Origin: Deltaproteobacteria bacterium
GTDB lineage: Bacteria > Desulfobacterota > Binatia > DP-6
Assembly: GCA_005879245.1 (NCBI GenBank)
Contig: VBLA01000084.1
Location: forward strand, 1 to 8,976
Direction: 5' to 3'
Length of the DNA stretch: 8,976 nucleotides
The notes under the pieces are model-generated. The model had not been told where the DNA came from. It saw only the letters and a program-made list of their open reading frames with translations, and did no database searches. The stretch's first letter is position 1; each line of letters begins with the position of its first letter. Shown here piece by piece: positions 1-5,815 of the stretch. Both the position numbers and the translations under genes were made by a program.

Positions 1-300
1 AGCTGCACCCGCGACGCGCCACTGCCCTCGGCGAGCCGCGGCCCGCCCCAGGCGAAGGCCGTCTGGCCTCCACCTTCGCAACCCAGGTTCGTCAGCCGGG
101 GCCCGCGCGGGAGCTCGCCCGGCCGATGGTGCGGCCTGGCCTCGGCGGCGTGCGCGCGCCGGGCAGCGCTCGGTTCAGCGTGGGATACGTCCAGCCCAGG
201 CCGGCCCCCCGTCCCTTGCCGGGCCCTCCCTCCCGGGCCGCCGCGCATGGCCAGCGTCCTCGACCTGACGCGGGGGGCAGGCCCGGGGTTCGCTAGGCCG
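1..300. other. No supported gene; Pro/Arg-rich open frame at left edge
   Basis: I see no recognisable gene here. One + frame is open from base 3 to a TAG at 294-296 (97 codons). Its translation is rich in Pro, Arg, Ala and Gly with no motif I know, and it could be the low-complexity C-terminal tail of a gene that starts left of the window. The other frames read as similar Arg/Pro-rich sequence, which is typical of non-coding GC-rich DNA. No tRNA, repeat array or clear terminator is visible. Confidence 0.3.
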
Positions 301-301
301 C

Positions 302-329
302 TTGCACGTCGCGCCCGCGTACCTTTTAT
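302..329 (+). promoter_or_regulatory. Possible sigma70-type promoter, near-leaderless
   Basis: TTGCAC (302-307) is followed after 16 bp by TTTTAT (324-329). The matches to the -35 and -10 consensus are 3/6 and 4/6. This is the only AT-rich patch in the first 500 bases. Transcription would start around 336-339, at or just before the ATG at 339, so the message would be leaderless or nearly so. The ATG has only a weak purine stretch (GGCAGG) upstream. This is an inference from weak matches. Confidence 0.3.
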
Positions 330-338
330 AGGCAGGCG

Positions 339-530
339 ATGGGCGATCCGGAGATCCTCAAGCGTCGCCTCCGGGCGGCGGAGGTCAACTTCCCCGATGG
401 GCTCGCCGAGGCGATCCTCCTCGCCGCGGGTCCGTTGATCGGCGCGCTCGACGAGCTCGCCGCCCTCGATCTGCGGGACGTCGAGCCGTTCTGTCCGGCG
501 TCTCGCCTCCCGGCCGACGTGGAACGATGA
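339..530 (+). CDS. GatC/AtzG-like small amidase-associated subunit
   Basis: This 63-residue protein lies directly before an amidase and overlaps it by four bases (ATGA, 527-530), an arrangement that implies translational coupling. Its second half (LDELAALDLRDVEPF, about residues 37-51) resembles the end of GatC and of the short AtzG subunit, where a helix is followed by a 'lD...dveP' segment that lies against the amidase partner. In those families the small subunit stabilises or completes the catalytic subunit: GatC in the GatCAB tRNA amidotransferase, AtzG with the hydrolase AtzE. It has no catalytic motif, signal peptide or membrane segment. At this length it is closer to AtzG (about 68 residues) than to full GatC (about 95). 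The assignment rests on position plus a short resemblance. The substrate is unknown. Confidence 0.6.
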   Translation: MGDPEILKRRLRAAEVNFPDGLAEAILLAAGPLIGALDELAALDLRDVEPFCPASRLPADVER

Positions 531-1939
531 GCGCCGGGCTCGCCGATCTCTCCCTGGCGGAGCTTCGGCGCGCGCTCCGCGCCCGAGAGACGACGGCGCT
601 CGCCGTCACGGAAGCGGTGCTCGCCCGCGTGCAGGAGCGGGACCGGCGGGTGCATGCCTTCGCCACCGTCACAGCCGAGGCGGCGCTCACCGCCGCGCGC
701 GCCGCGGACGCCGCACTCGCCCGCGGGAACGCCGGGCCGCTCGCGGGATTGCCCGTCGCGGTGAAGGACCTGATGGCCGTAGAGGGGGTGGTGCGCACCA
801 ACGGCAGCATGGCCTTCGAGGGAGACGCGCCCGCGAGCACCGATGCGACCGTCGTGTCGCGTCTTCGCGCCGCCGGGGCGGTCGTTGTCGGGACGACGCA
901 CCTGCACGAGCTTGCCTTCGGGCCGACGGGAGTCAACCCCGGGCTCGGCACACCCACGAACCCGTGGGCCGCGGACCGTGTCCCGGGCGGCTCGAGCAGC
1001 GGCTCGGGTGCGGCGGTTGCGTCGCGCCTGGTGCCGGCGGCGCTCGGCACCGACACGGGCGGCTCGATCCGCATCCCCGCGAGCTTCTGCGGCATCTCCG
1101 GTCTGAAGCCGACCTACGGTCGCGTCAGCCGGGCCGGTGTGACGCCGCTCTCCTGGACGCTTGACCACGTCGGTCCCCTGGCCCGCACGGCCGAGGATGC
1201 GGCCCTCCTCCTCGGGGTGCTGGCCGGACACGACCCGGCGGATCCGACGAGCGCACGGGTAGCGGTCCCGGACTACGTCGGGCTGCTGGAGCGCGGGCTC
1301 CCCGGGGTGCGGATTGGCGTCCCGCGCGGCGACTGTCTAGCGGTCGCGGACCCCGAGGTCGTGCACGCGTTCGATCGTGCGCTCGCAGATCTCCGCGATG
1401 CGGGCGCGACGGTGACCGACGTCGCGCTGCCGACGCTCACGCCACTCACCGCCGCCGCCCTGGGTGCGATCATCCTGACCGAGGCGAGCGCGGCGCTCGA
1501 GCCGCTCATCGGTGCGCGGCGCGAGCGCCTGGGACTCGAGACCAACGTCTACTTCGAGTTCGCCAAGGTGGTGACCGCCCGCCACTACGTGGCGGCACAG
1601 CGACTCCGGACCCGTCTCTACGAGGAGATGCGTGCCGTGCTCGAGCGTGTCGACCTCCTCGCCACGCCCGGAACCGTACTGCCGGCCCCACGCATCGGGG
1701 AGCTGCAGGTCCTGCTCGACGGCGTGGAGGTGGGCACGACCGACGCGATTACCCGTCTCACGGGCCCGTTCAATTTGACCGGCCTGCCGGCGCTCGCTCT
1801 GCCCTGCGGCTTCACCCGCGGCCGGCTTCCGATCAGCCTCCAGCTCGTGGGCCGGCCGTTCGCCGAGGCCGACGTTCTCGCCGTCGGGCACGCCTACCAG
1901 CGCGCCACCGACTGGCACCGGCGCCTGCCGCCGGACTAG
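527..1939 (+). CDS. Amidase signature family hydrolase
   Basis: This is a 470-residue cytoplasmic amidase of the amidase signature (AS) family, which hydrolyses or transfers amide nitrogen using a Ser-cisSer-Lys triad. The triad is visible: Lys80 in LPVAVKD, cis-Ser156 in the GGSSSGSG loop, and nucleophile Ser180 in GTDTGGSIR. The 24-residue spacing between the two serines is that of the family. The segment FCGISGLKPTYGRVSR follows as expected, and the length is normal. The loop reads GGSSSGSG rather than the GGSSGGS typical of true GatA, and no gatB is nearby. A free amidase, or a two-subunit hydrolase like AtzE with the small protein upstream, is therefore more likely than the tRNA amidotransferase. 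The ATG at 527 is coupled to the upstream stop and has little Shine-Dalgarno of its own. The family is sure; the substrate is not. Confidence 0.93.
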   Translation: MSAGLADLSLAELRRALRARETTALAVTEAVLARVQERDRRVHAFATVTAEAALTAARAADAALARGNAGPLAGLPVAVKDLMAVEGVVRTNGSMAFEGDAPASTDATVVSRLRAAGAVVVGTTHLHELAFGPTGVNPGLGTPTNPWAADRVPGGSSSGSGAAVASRLVPAALGTDTGGSIRIPASFCGISGLKPTYGRVSRAGVTPLSWTLDHVGPLARTAEDAALLLGVLAGHDPADPTSARVAVPDYVGLLERGLPGVRIGVPRGDCLAVADPEVVHAFDRALADLRDAGATVTDVALPTLTPLTAAALGAIILTEASAALEPLIGARRERLGLETNVYFEFAKVVTARHYVAAQRLRTRLYEEMRAVLERVDLLATPGTVLPAPRIGELQVLLDGVEVGTTDAITRLTGPFNLTGLPALALPCGFTRGRLPISLQLVGRPFAEADVLAVGHAYQRATDWHRRLPPD

Positions 1940-1952
1940 GAGCCATCGAAGG

Positions 1953-2324
1953 ATGGACCACTCGCCCGGATTTCTCCAGCTGGTCGCCAAGACGAAGCAG
2001 CGCATCCGCGAGACCACGCCGGAGGAGGTGCGCCGCCGGCAGGACGCGGGCGAGCGCTTCCACCTGGTCGACGTGCGCGAGGACGGGGAGTGGCGGCAGG
2101 GACGCGCCCGGGGGGCGATCCACCTCGGCAAGGGCATCATAGAGCGCGACATCGAGCAGGTGATTCCCGACCGGGGGGCAGACATCGTCCTCTACTGCGG
2201 CGGAGGGTTTCGCTCGGCCCTGGCCGCCGACGCGCTCCAGCAGATGGGCTACCGGAACATCCGCTCGATGGACGGCGGGTGGCGGCGCTGGGCCGAGCTC
2301 GGCTACCCCGTCGAACGCGACTGA
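1953..2324 (+). CDS. Single-domain rhodanese (sulfurtransferase)
   Basis: This 123-residue protein is one rhodanese domain, a carrier of sulfane sulfur as a cysteine persulfide. Visible hallmarks are the LVDVRE strand and loop (residues 38-43), the active-site loop YCGGGFRS with catalytic Cys82 and Arg87, and the closing GGWRRWAELGYPVE near the C-terminus (about 107-120). There is no signal peptide, so it is probably cytoplasmic. The N-terminal 20 or so residues form a short helical extension. An AGGAG at 1938-1942, overlapping the amidase stop, sits 10 nt before the ATG and supports this start. The 13-bp gap suggests co-transcription with the amidase, though a functional link is not evident. 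The physiological sulfur donor and acceptor cannot be told from sequence. Confidence 0.93.
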   Translation: MDHSPGFLQLVAKTKQRIRETTPEEVRRRQDAGERFHLVDVREDGEWRQGRARGAIHLGKGIIERDIEQVIPDRGADIVLYCGGGFRSALAADALQQMGYRNIRSMDGGWRRWAELGYPVERD

Positions 2325-2328
2325 CGGC

Positions 2329-3120
2329 TCACCCGCGCCGGCGCGCCGTGAATTGGACGACCCGGAGCATGCCGTTCGCCAGGGCGCGGGCCAGCGCCTC
2401 GCGCTGCGCCACCACCTCCATGAGGGCCGGCTCACGATTGGCGTCCTCCCGCAGCCGGCGGAGGAGCTGAGCGCGTGCAGCCTGCACGCGGGCGGAGCGC
2501 TCGACCGCCTCCCCGCTCACGTCCCGCACCTCGAGCTCGACAAAGCCCGCACGGCGGAGCGCCGCGGCGCGGGAGGCCTCGTCGGCGAGGTGCCAGCCCG
2601 GCACGGCCACCTGGCCGGTCATCCCCACGACGATCTCCTGCATGGCAAGGTGACCGCCGGGGCGGAGCACCCGGAAGGCCTCGGCCAGCGCCGTCGCCGG
2701 CTCGGGAACGCGCGGGAGCGCCTCGACGATCCAGACGTGCGTGAAGCGCGCATCGCGAAAGGGCAGGGTGGCCGCGCTGGCGACCGTCAGCCGGACCTGC
2801 CCCGCGAGCCCCGCACGGCGGGTGAGCTCCGCGGCGGCGATGGCCTCGTCGGGCGACGGCGTCGTCCCGACGACCTCGCAACCGAGACGCGCCGCGAGCC
2901 ACCGCGATCGGGCTCCGAGCTCGGTCCCGAGATCCAGCACGAACTCGTACTTCCGGAAGATTCCCCGCGCGCTCAGGACATCGAGGAGGTGGAAGCCCGT
3001 GCCGCTCGCGTGCTCGAGGCCGAGGTAGGAGAGGCCGCGCGCCGGCGGTGAGGCGGCGGCGTGTGTCCGGACCAGCTCGTGAATCGCGCTGGCCAGACGG
3101 ACGACGGGGGCGTCGGCCAT
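2329..3120 (-). CDS. SAM-dependent class I methyltransferase
   Basis: This 263-residue protein reads leftward and is convergent with the rhodanese, with four bases between the stop codons. The Rossmann-type methyltransferase core is visible: motif I VLDLGTELGARS (about 61-72), an acidic/hydrophobic strand CEVVGTTPSP (81-90), LPFRDARFTHVWIVEAL (119-135) and RVLRPGGHLAMQE (150-162). These match the Methyltransf_11/UbiE-like group that modifies small molecules or lipids. Motif I is GTELG rather than the usual GCGxG, but the spacing is right. A C-terminal helical segment (about 200-250) is Arg/Ala/Glu-rich. I chose the ATG at 3120 because GAGG lies just upstream. In-frame ATGs at 3138 and 3204 would add residues with no family resemblance, and the latter would overlap the divergent gene. 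The substrate is unknown. Confidence 0.85.
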   Translation of the reverse strand: MADAPVVRLASAIHELVRTHAAASPPARGLSYLGLEHASGTGFHLLDVLSARGIFRKYEFVLDLGTELGARSRWLAARLGCEVVGTTPSPDEAIAAAELTRRAGLAGQVRLTVASAATLPFRDARFTHVWIVEALPRVPEPATALAEAFRVLRPGGHLAMQEIVVGMTGQVAVPGWHLADEASRAAALRRAGFVELEVRDVSGEAVERSARVQAARAQLLRRLREDANREPALMEVVAQREALARALANGMLRVVQFTARRRG

Positions 3121-3142
3121 GGCCTCGCCGCCTACCATAGAT

Positions 3143-3171
3143 TTGGATGCGAGGCGCGGCCGGAGTAAGCT
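3143..3171 (+). promoter_or_regulatory. Weak candidate promoter in divergent gap
   Basis: TTGGAT (3143-3148) and TAAGCT (3166-3171) are separated by 17 bp in the 63-bp gap between the divergent methyltransferase and HExxH genes. Each element matches only 3/6 consensus bases. If used, the transcript would begin a few bases before the ATG at 3184. That would fit the lack of a well-placed Shine-Dalgarno: the nearest GGAG, at 3162-3165, is 18 nt away. Confidence 0.2.
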
Positions 3172-3183
3172 TCGCGACACGCC

Positions 3184-3735
3184 ATGCCGATCGTCCCCGG
3201 GCAATCCGGCCCACGCCCGGCCTGGTATCGCCGCCTGCCGCCGGCCCTCCGACGCGTTGCCGCCGCGAGCGACCGTGTGCCGACCCTCCCGCTAAACGCC
3301 GGGCCGAGCCTGCGCGCCCTCGTCGCCCGGCTACCGTCGGCGCTCGCAACCGGGCGCCCCGGCCCGGTCCAGGTGGTCGCACAGGAGCTCGCGGAGGGCA
3401 TCTGCCGTGCACTCGGCGTTCCGCCGGTCGTCGTTCGCGTCGAGCGACGTCGTCCACCGCTCCACGGCGGCGAGCTGCAGGGCCTTTACGAGGCGACCGA
3501 TCGTCGCAGCCGCCCGCGCGTTACGGTGTGGATGCTGACGGCCAAACGGGGCCAGGTCGTCGCCTACCGGACCTTCCTCCGGACGCTCCTCCACGAGCTT
3601 TGCCACCATCTCGACTACGATCTCCTCCGGTTGCGCGACTCGCTGCACACACAGGGTTTCTACCAACGTGAGTCGAGCCTGTTTCACGCGCTCGACGCGG
3701 GAAGGGTCGACGCTCCCACCTCGATCGAGGGTTGA
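3184..3735 (+). CDS. HExxH-motif protein, putative zinc-dependent, function unknown
   Basis: This is a 183-residue soluble protein with no signal peptide or membrane segment. Its C-terminal half contains RTLLHELCHHLDYDLL with HExxH at His137-Glu138-x-x-His141. It is followed by Asp144, His155 (in SLHTQGF) and Glu163 (in QRESSLF), any of which might be the third metal ligand. The helix placing after a strand (VTVWMLTA, 113-120) is like zincin metallopeptidases. The N-terminal 60 residues are Arg/Pro/Ala-rich and likely divergent between homologues. I recall similar unnamed proteins with an LHE(L/V)CHHLDYELL core in GC-rich soil bacteria but know no experimental function. Its neighbours do not indicate a role. 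Its stop codon lies inside the -35 box of the mevalonate promoter. Proteolytic activity is a guess; the metal-binding motif is seen. Confidence 0.75.
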   Translation: MPIVPGQSGPRPAWYRRLPPALRRVAAASDRVPTLPLNAGPSLRALVARLPSALATGRPGPVQVVAQELAEGICRALGVPPVVVRVERRRPPLHGGELQGLYEATDRRSRPRVTVWMLTAKRGQVVAYRTFLRTLLHELCHHLDYDLLRLRDSLHTQGFYQRESSLFHALDAGRVDAPTSIEG

Positions 3736-3760
3736 CAGCCCTACCCCCGCCCTCTATACG
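3732..3760 (+). promoter_or_regulatory. Strong sigma70-type promoter of the mevalonate operon
   Basis: A perfect TTGACA (3732-3737) is separated by 17 bp from TATACG (3755-3760, 4/6). This is the best match in the window. The -35 box overlaps the TGA (3733-3735) of the preceding gene, so the promoter serves only what follows. Transcription would start near 3767, leaving a leader of about 155 nt before the mvaD ATG at 3923. Confidence 0.7.
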
Positions 3761-3784
3761 CTCCTCACACTCGACTGGACGCGT

Positions 3785-3830
3785 CCCCGGCGGCCGGGAA
3801 AGTACCACTCCAGGCCACGGGGATTTTCTT
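3785..3830 (+). terminator. Terminator/attenuator-like hairpin in mvaD leader
   Basis: CCCCG (3785-3789) can pair with CGGGG (3818-3822), and GGCC (3792-3795) with GGCC (3813-3816), across a small internal loop. The stem is followed directly by ATTTTCTT (3823-3830). The stem is imperfect, the loop is 17 nt and the T-run short, so termination would be partial. It lies downstream of the operon promoter and could be an attenuator, or could stop read-through from the HExxH gene. No riboswitch class is recognised. Confidence 0.3.
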
Positions 3831-3839
3831 GGAGGGCTG

Positions 3840-3871
3840 CCTGACCGATCGGTCTAGAGCGGTCGGTCAGG
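3840..3871. promoter_or_regulatory. TetR-type operator-like inverted repeat
   Basis: CCTGACCGA (3840-3848) is mirrored exactly by TCGGTCAGG (3863-3871), and the dyad extends inward. Within it lies a perfect 12-bp palindrome GACCGATCGGTC (3843-3854), and GGTC recurs at 3851, 3861 and 3865. Palindromes of the form GACCGxxCGGTC are common operators of TetR/AcrR-family repressors in GC-rich bacteria. The site lies about 75-105 nt after the predicted transcription start and 51 nt before the mvaD ATG. It could act as a roadblock operator or as an RNA hairpin. No regulator gene is present in the window. Confidence 0.5.
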
Positions 3872-4672
3872 GACGTTACGTGGTCTCGGTGGAGCGAAAG
3901 AGCTAAGAGGGGCGAGCGGGGGATGCTCGCAGCCGGAACGACCGCGCGTGCCAACGTGAACGTGGCGTTGGTGAAGTACTGGGGCAAGCGCGACCCGGAG
4001 CTCAACCTCCCTGCCACGGGCAGCATCTCTCTCACGCTCGAAGGTCTCTCGGTCGAAGCCCGGGTCGCCTTCGGTGAGCATGCGACCGACCGGATCGAGA
4101 TCGACGGCGGTCCGGCACGTGGCGAGGAAGCCGCCCGGGTCACCCACTTTCTCGATGTCCTCCGCCGCGAGGCCGGACGCCACGAGCGGGCCGATGTGGT
4201 CACGCGGAGCACGGTGCCGCGTGGTATCGGCCTCGCGTCGTCGGCGGCGGCCTTCGCTGCCCTCGCCCTCGCCGGGAGCCGTGCCGCGGGACTCCGGCTC
4301 GAGCCACCGGCGCTCTCGGCGCTCGCGCGCCGTGGCTCGGGTTCCGCTGCCCGCTCGATCTTCGGCGGCTTCGTCGAGTGGCGGCGCGGTGAGCGGACGG
4401 ACGGCCGGGATTCCGTGGCGTCGTCCCTGGCGACGACCGACGGGTGGGACATCCGCGTCGTGATCGCGGTCACGACCAGTGCGCCGAAGGCGGTCTCCTC
4501 GCGCGCGGGCATGACCCGGGCCCTGTCCTCGCCGCTCTACCCCGCCTGGGTGGCGAGCGTCGAAGCGGACCTGGAGGAAGCGCGCGCGGCCATCCGCGCG
4601 CACGACCTCGAGGCGCTCGGCCTCGTGGCCGAGCACAGCGCGCTCAAGATGCATGCGATCGGCCTGGCGGCG

Positions 4673-4682
4673 CGCGGCCGCG
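4673..4682. repeat. GC-only palindrome at the mvaD deletion junction
   Basis: CGCGGCCGCG is a perfect 10-bp palindrome lying exactly where the mvaD reading frame changes (junction within about 4667-4682), in an 18-base run of G and C only. Such structures favour replication slippage as well as loss of sequencing coverage. Similar palindromes arise by chance in DNA this GC-rich. Confidence 0.6.
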
Positions 4683-4756
4683 GACCGGGTCGTGGAGGTC
4701 CTCCGCGACACTCCGGGCGTCGAACGCATCCTCACCTGCGCACCGGGTGGAGGAGC

Positions 4757-4761
4757 GGAGG
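4757..4761 (+). promoter_or_regulatory. Ribosome binding site deciding the PMK GTG start
   Basis: GGAGG lies 7 nt before GTG 4769-4771. It sits inside the out-of-frame mvaD tail and fixes the kinase start independently of the apparent fusion with the upstream frame. Confidence 0.8.
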
Positions 4762-4768
4762 TTCTCGC

Positions 4769-5815
4769 GTGAGCGGGCGCGACGCGCATCCGACGGTCGT
4801 CGCGTGCGCTCCGGGAAAGATCTTCTTGACCGGTGAATACGCCGTGCTCGCCGGGGCACCGGCCTTGGTTGCGGCGGTCGACCGGCAGGCCGAGGTCCGG
4901 ATCGCGCGCCGGAGCGGACCCGGTCCGCTCGTGGTCGCCTCGCTTGCCGAGGACGAGCGCCGGGTGGTGGACGACGACGGGCGGGGAGAGCTGCCGGGCG
5001 GTGACGCCGGGGCGGTGCTCGCGGCCCGGAGGGCCGTCGGCCCCCGCGTCGCGGCCAGGGACGCGCTCGACATCACGGTCGACTCGCGCACCTTCCTCGT
5101 CGGCTCGCGCAAGCTCGGGCTCGGGCGCAGCGCCGCGACGCTCGCGGCCACGGTCGCGGGCCTCCTCAGCGCCGCCGGGCGGTCGGAGAATGCCGAGCAG
5201 CTCGAGGTCGCGTTGGTCGCGCACGCGCTCTTCCAGGGCGGCGAGGGAAGCGGCGCCGACATTGCCGCAGCGGTCCACGGGGGGGTCGTCGAGGTGGTGC
5301 GACGCGACACCCGCCTGGCGGTTACACCGCGAATCCTGCCGACGGGTCTCGAGCTGCTCGTCGGATGGACGGGGGAACCCGCCTCGACTGTGCCGCTCCT
5401 CCGGCGCTTCTCCGCCGCGGCGCGAGAGCGGCCGGTGTTGCTGCGCGATCTCTCTCTCACGGCGGAGCGTGCTGCGGCCGCGGTTGCTGCTGGCGACCGC
5501 GTGACGTTCCTCGACGCCGTCGATCGCTCGGGATCGCTGCTCGAGCAACTCGGGAGGGAGATCGAGCTCCCGATCGTGACCCCGGCTCTCGCGCGGCTCG
5601 TGTCGGTGGCGCGCCGCGCCGGGGCGGTGGCGAAGCCCTCCGGCGCGGGAGGTGGCGACTGCGGGATCGCGTTCGCGACGTCGGCGGCGCAGGCAGCCGC
5701 CGTCCGGACGGCGTGGGAGGCGGAGGGCATCCTCCCGCTCTCGCTGGCGATCGCCCCGGCGGGGGTCCGGGCGTGGGTGGACGCTCCGGCGTCGCAGGGA
5801 GCCTCGCTTGGCTGA
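4769..5815 (+). CDS. mvaK2: Phosphomevalonate kinase
   Basis: This 348-residue GHMP kinase phosphorylates mevalonate 5-phosphate to the 5-diphosphate using ATP in the cytoplasm. GHMP motif 1 is APGKIFLTGEYAVL (14-27), the glycine-rich ATP loop is KLGLGRSAAT (115-124), GGEGSGADIAAAVHGG (157-172) holds the likely catalytic Asp164, and motif 3 is KPSGAGGGDCGIAF (289-302). KPSGAGGGDCG and the GSGAD segment distinguish PMK from mevalonate kinase. The length is normal. GTG 4769 overlaps the mvaD TGA (GTGA, 4769-4772) and has a strong GGAGG upstream. Oddities are Arg120 where the ATP loop normally has the first Ser of GLGSSA, and a frame that is open upstream into the damaged mvaD. A natural MvaD-PMK fusion is unlikely because the proper start signals are intact. 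Confidence 0.92.
   Translation: MSGRDAHPTVVACAPGKIFLTGEYAVLAGAPALVAAVDRQAEVRIARRSGPGPLVVASLAEDERRVVDDDGRGELPGGDAGAVLAARRAVGPRVAARDALDITVDSRTFLVGSRKLGLGRSAATLAATVAGLLSAAGRSENAEQLEVALVAHALFQGGEGSGADIAAAVHGGVVEVVRRDTRLAVTPRILPTGLELLVGWTGEPASTVPLLRRFSAAARERPVLLRDLSLTAERAAAAVAAGDRVTFLDAVDRSGSLLEQLGREIELPIVTPALARLVSVARRAGAVAKPSGAGGGDCGIAFATSAAQAAAVRTAWEAEGILPLSLAIAPAGVRAWVDAPASQGASLG
5796..5801 (+). promoter_or_regulatory. Ribosome binding site deciding the fni TTG start
   Basis: AGGGAG lies 6 nt before TTG 5808-5810, inside the end of the kinase gene. It supports this rare start, which places the conserved SERKRSHL segment at the right distance from the N-terminus. Confidence 0.75.

Larger units (their letters stand above)
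3923..4772 (+). pseudogene. mvaD: Mevalonate diphosphate decarboxylase, internal deletion with frameshift
   Basis: MvaD converts mevalonate 5-diphosphate to IPP. Residues 1-250 (to 4672) are clearly this GHMP-superfamily enzyme: VALVKYWGK with Lys18, SISLTLEG, the ATP loop RGIGLASSAAAF (100-111), LARRGSGSAARSIFGGFV with Arg144, SAPKAVSSRAGM, and AEHSALKMHA. The family tail then resumes in another frame from about 4674 (ADRVVEVL ... TCAPGGGAEVLA) and ends at TGA 4770-4772. The total is about 282 codons against a usual 325-335. Roughly 45 residues, including the expected FTxDAGPN stretch with the catalytic aspartate, are absent. Restoring the frame needs 3k+2 bases. As written, the upstream frame runs open into the next gene. 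The ATG has AGAGG 12 nt upstream. This is either a real lesion or a sequence-joining error. Confidence 0.85.

Noticed and set aside
247..438. Small + open frame upstream of and overlapping the GatC/AtzG-like gene
   Set aside because: Arg/Ser-rich translation with no ribosome binding site. The overlapping frame at 339-530 has a family resemblance and couples to the amidase.
2334..2345. Palindrome CGCGCCGGCGCG just after the rhodanese stop as a terminator
   Set aside because: No T-run follows on either strand, and the bases encode the Arg-rich end of the methyltransferase. GC-only palindromes are frequent here.
4667..4772. Programmed ribosomal frameshifting in mvaD (and likewise in mvaA)
   Set aside because: No slippery run is present at either junction, and about 45 codons of conserved sequence are absent from every frame. 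A shift in translation could not rebuild the enzymes.
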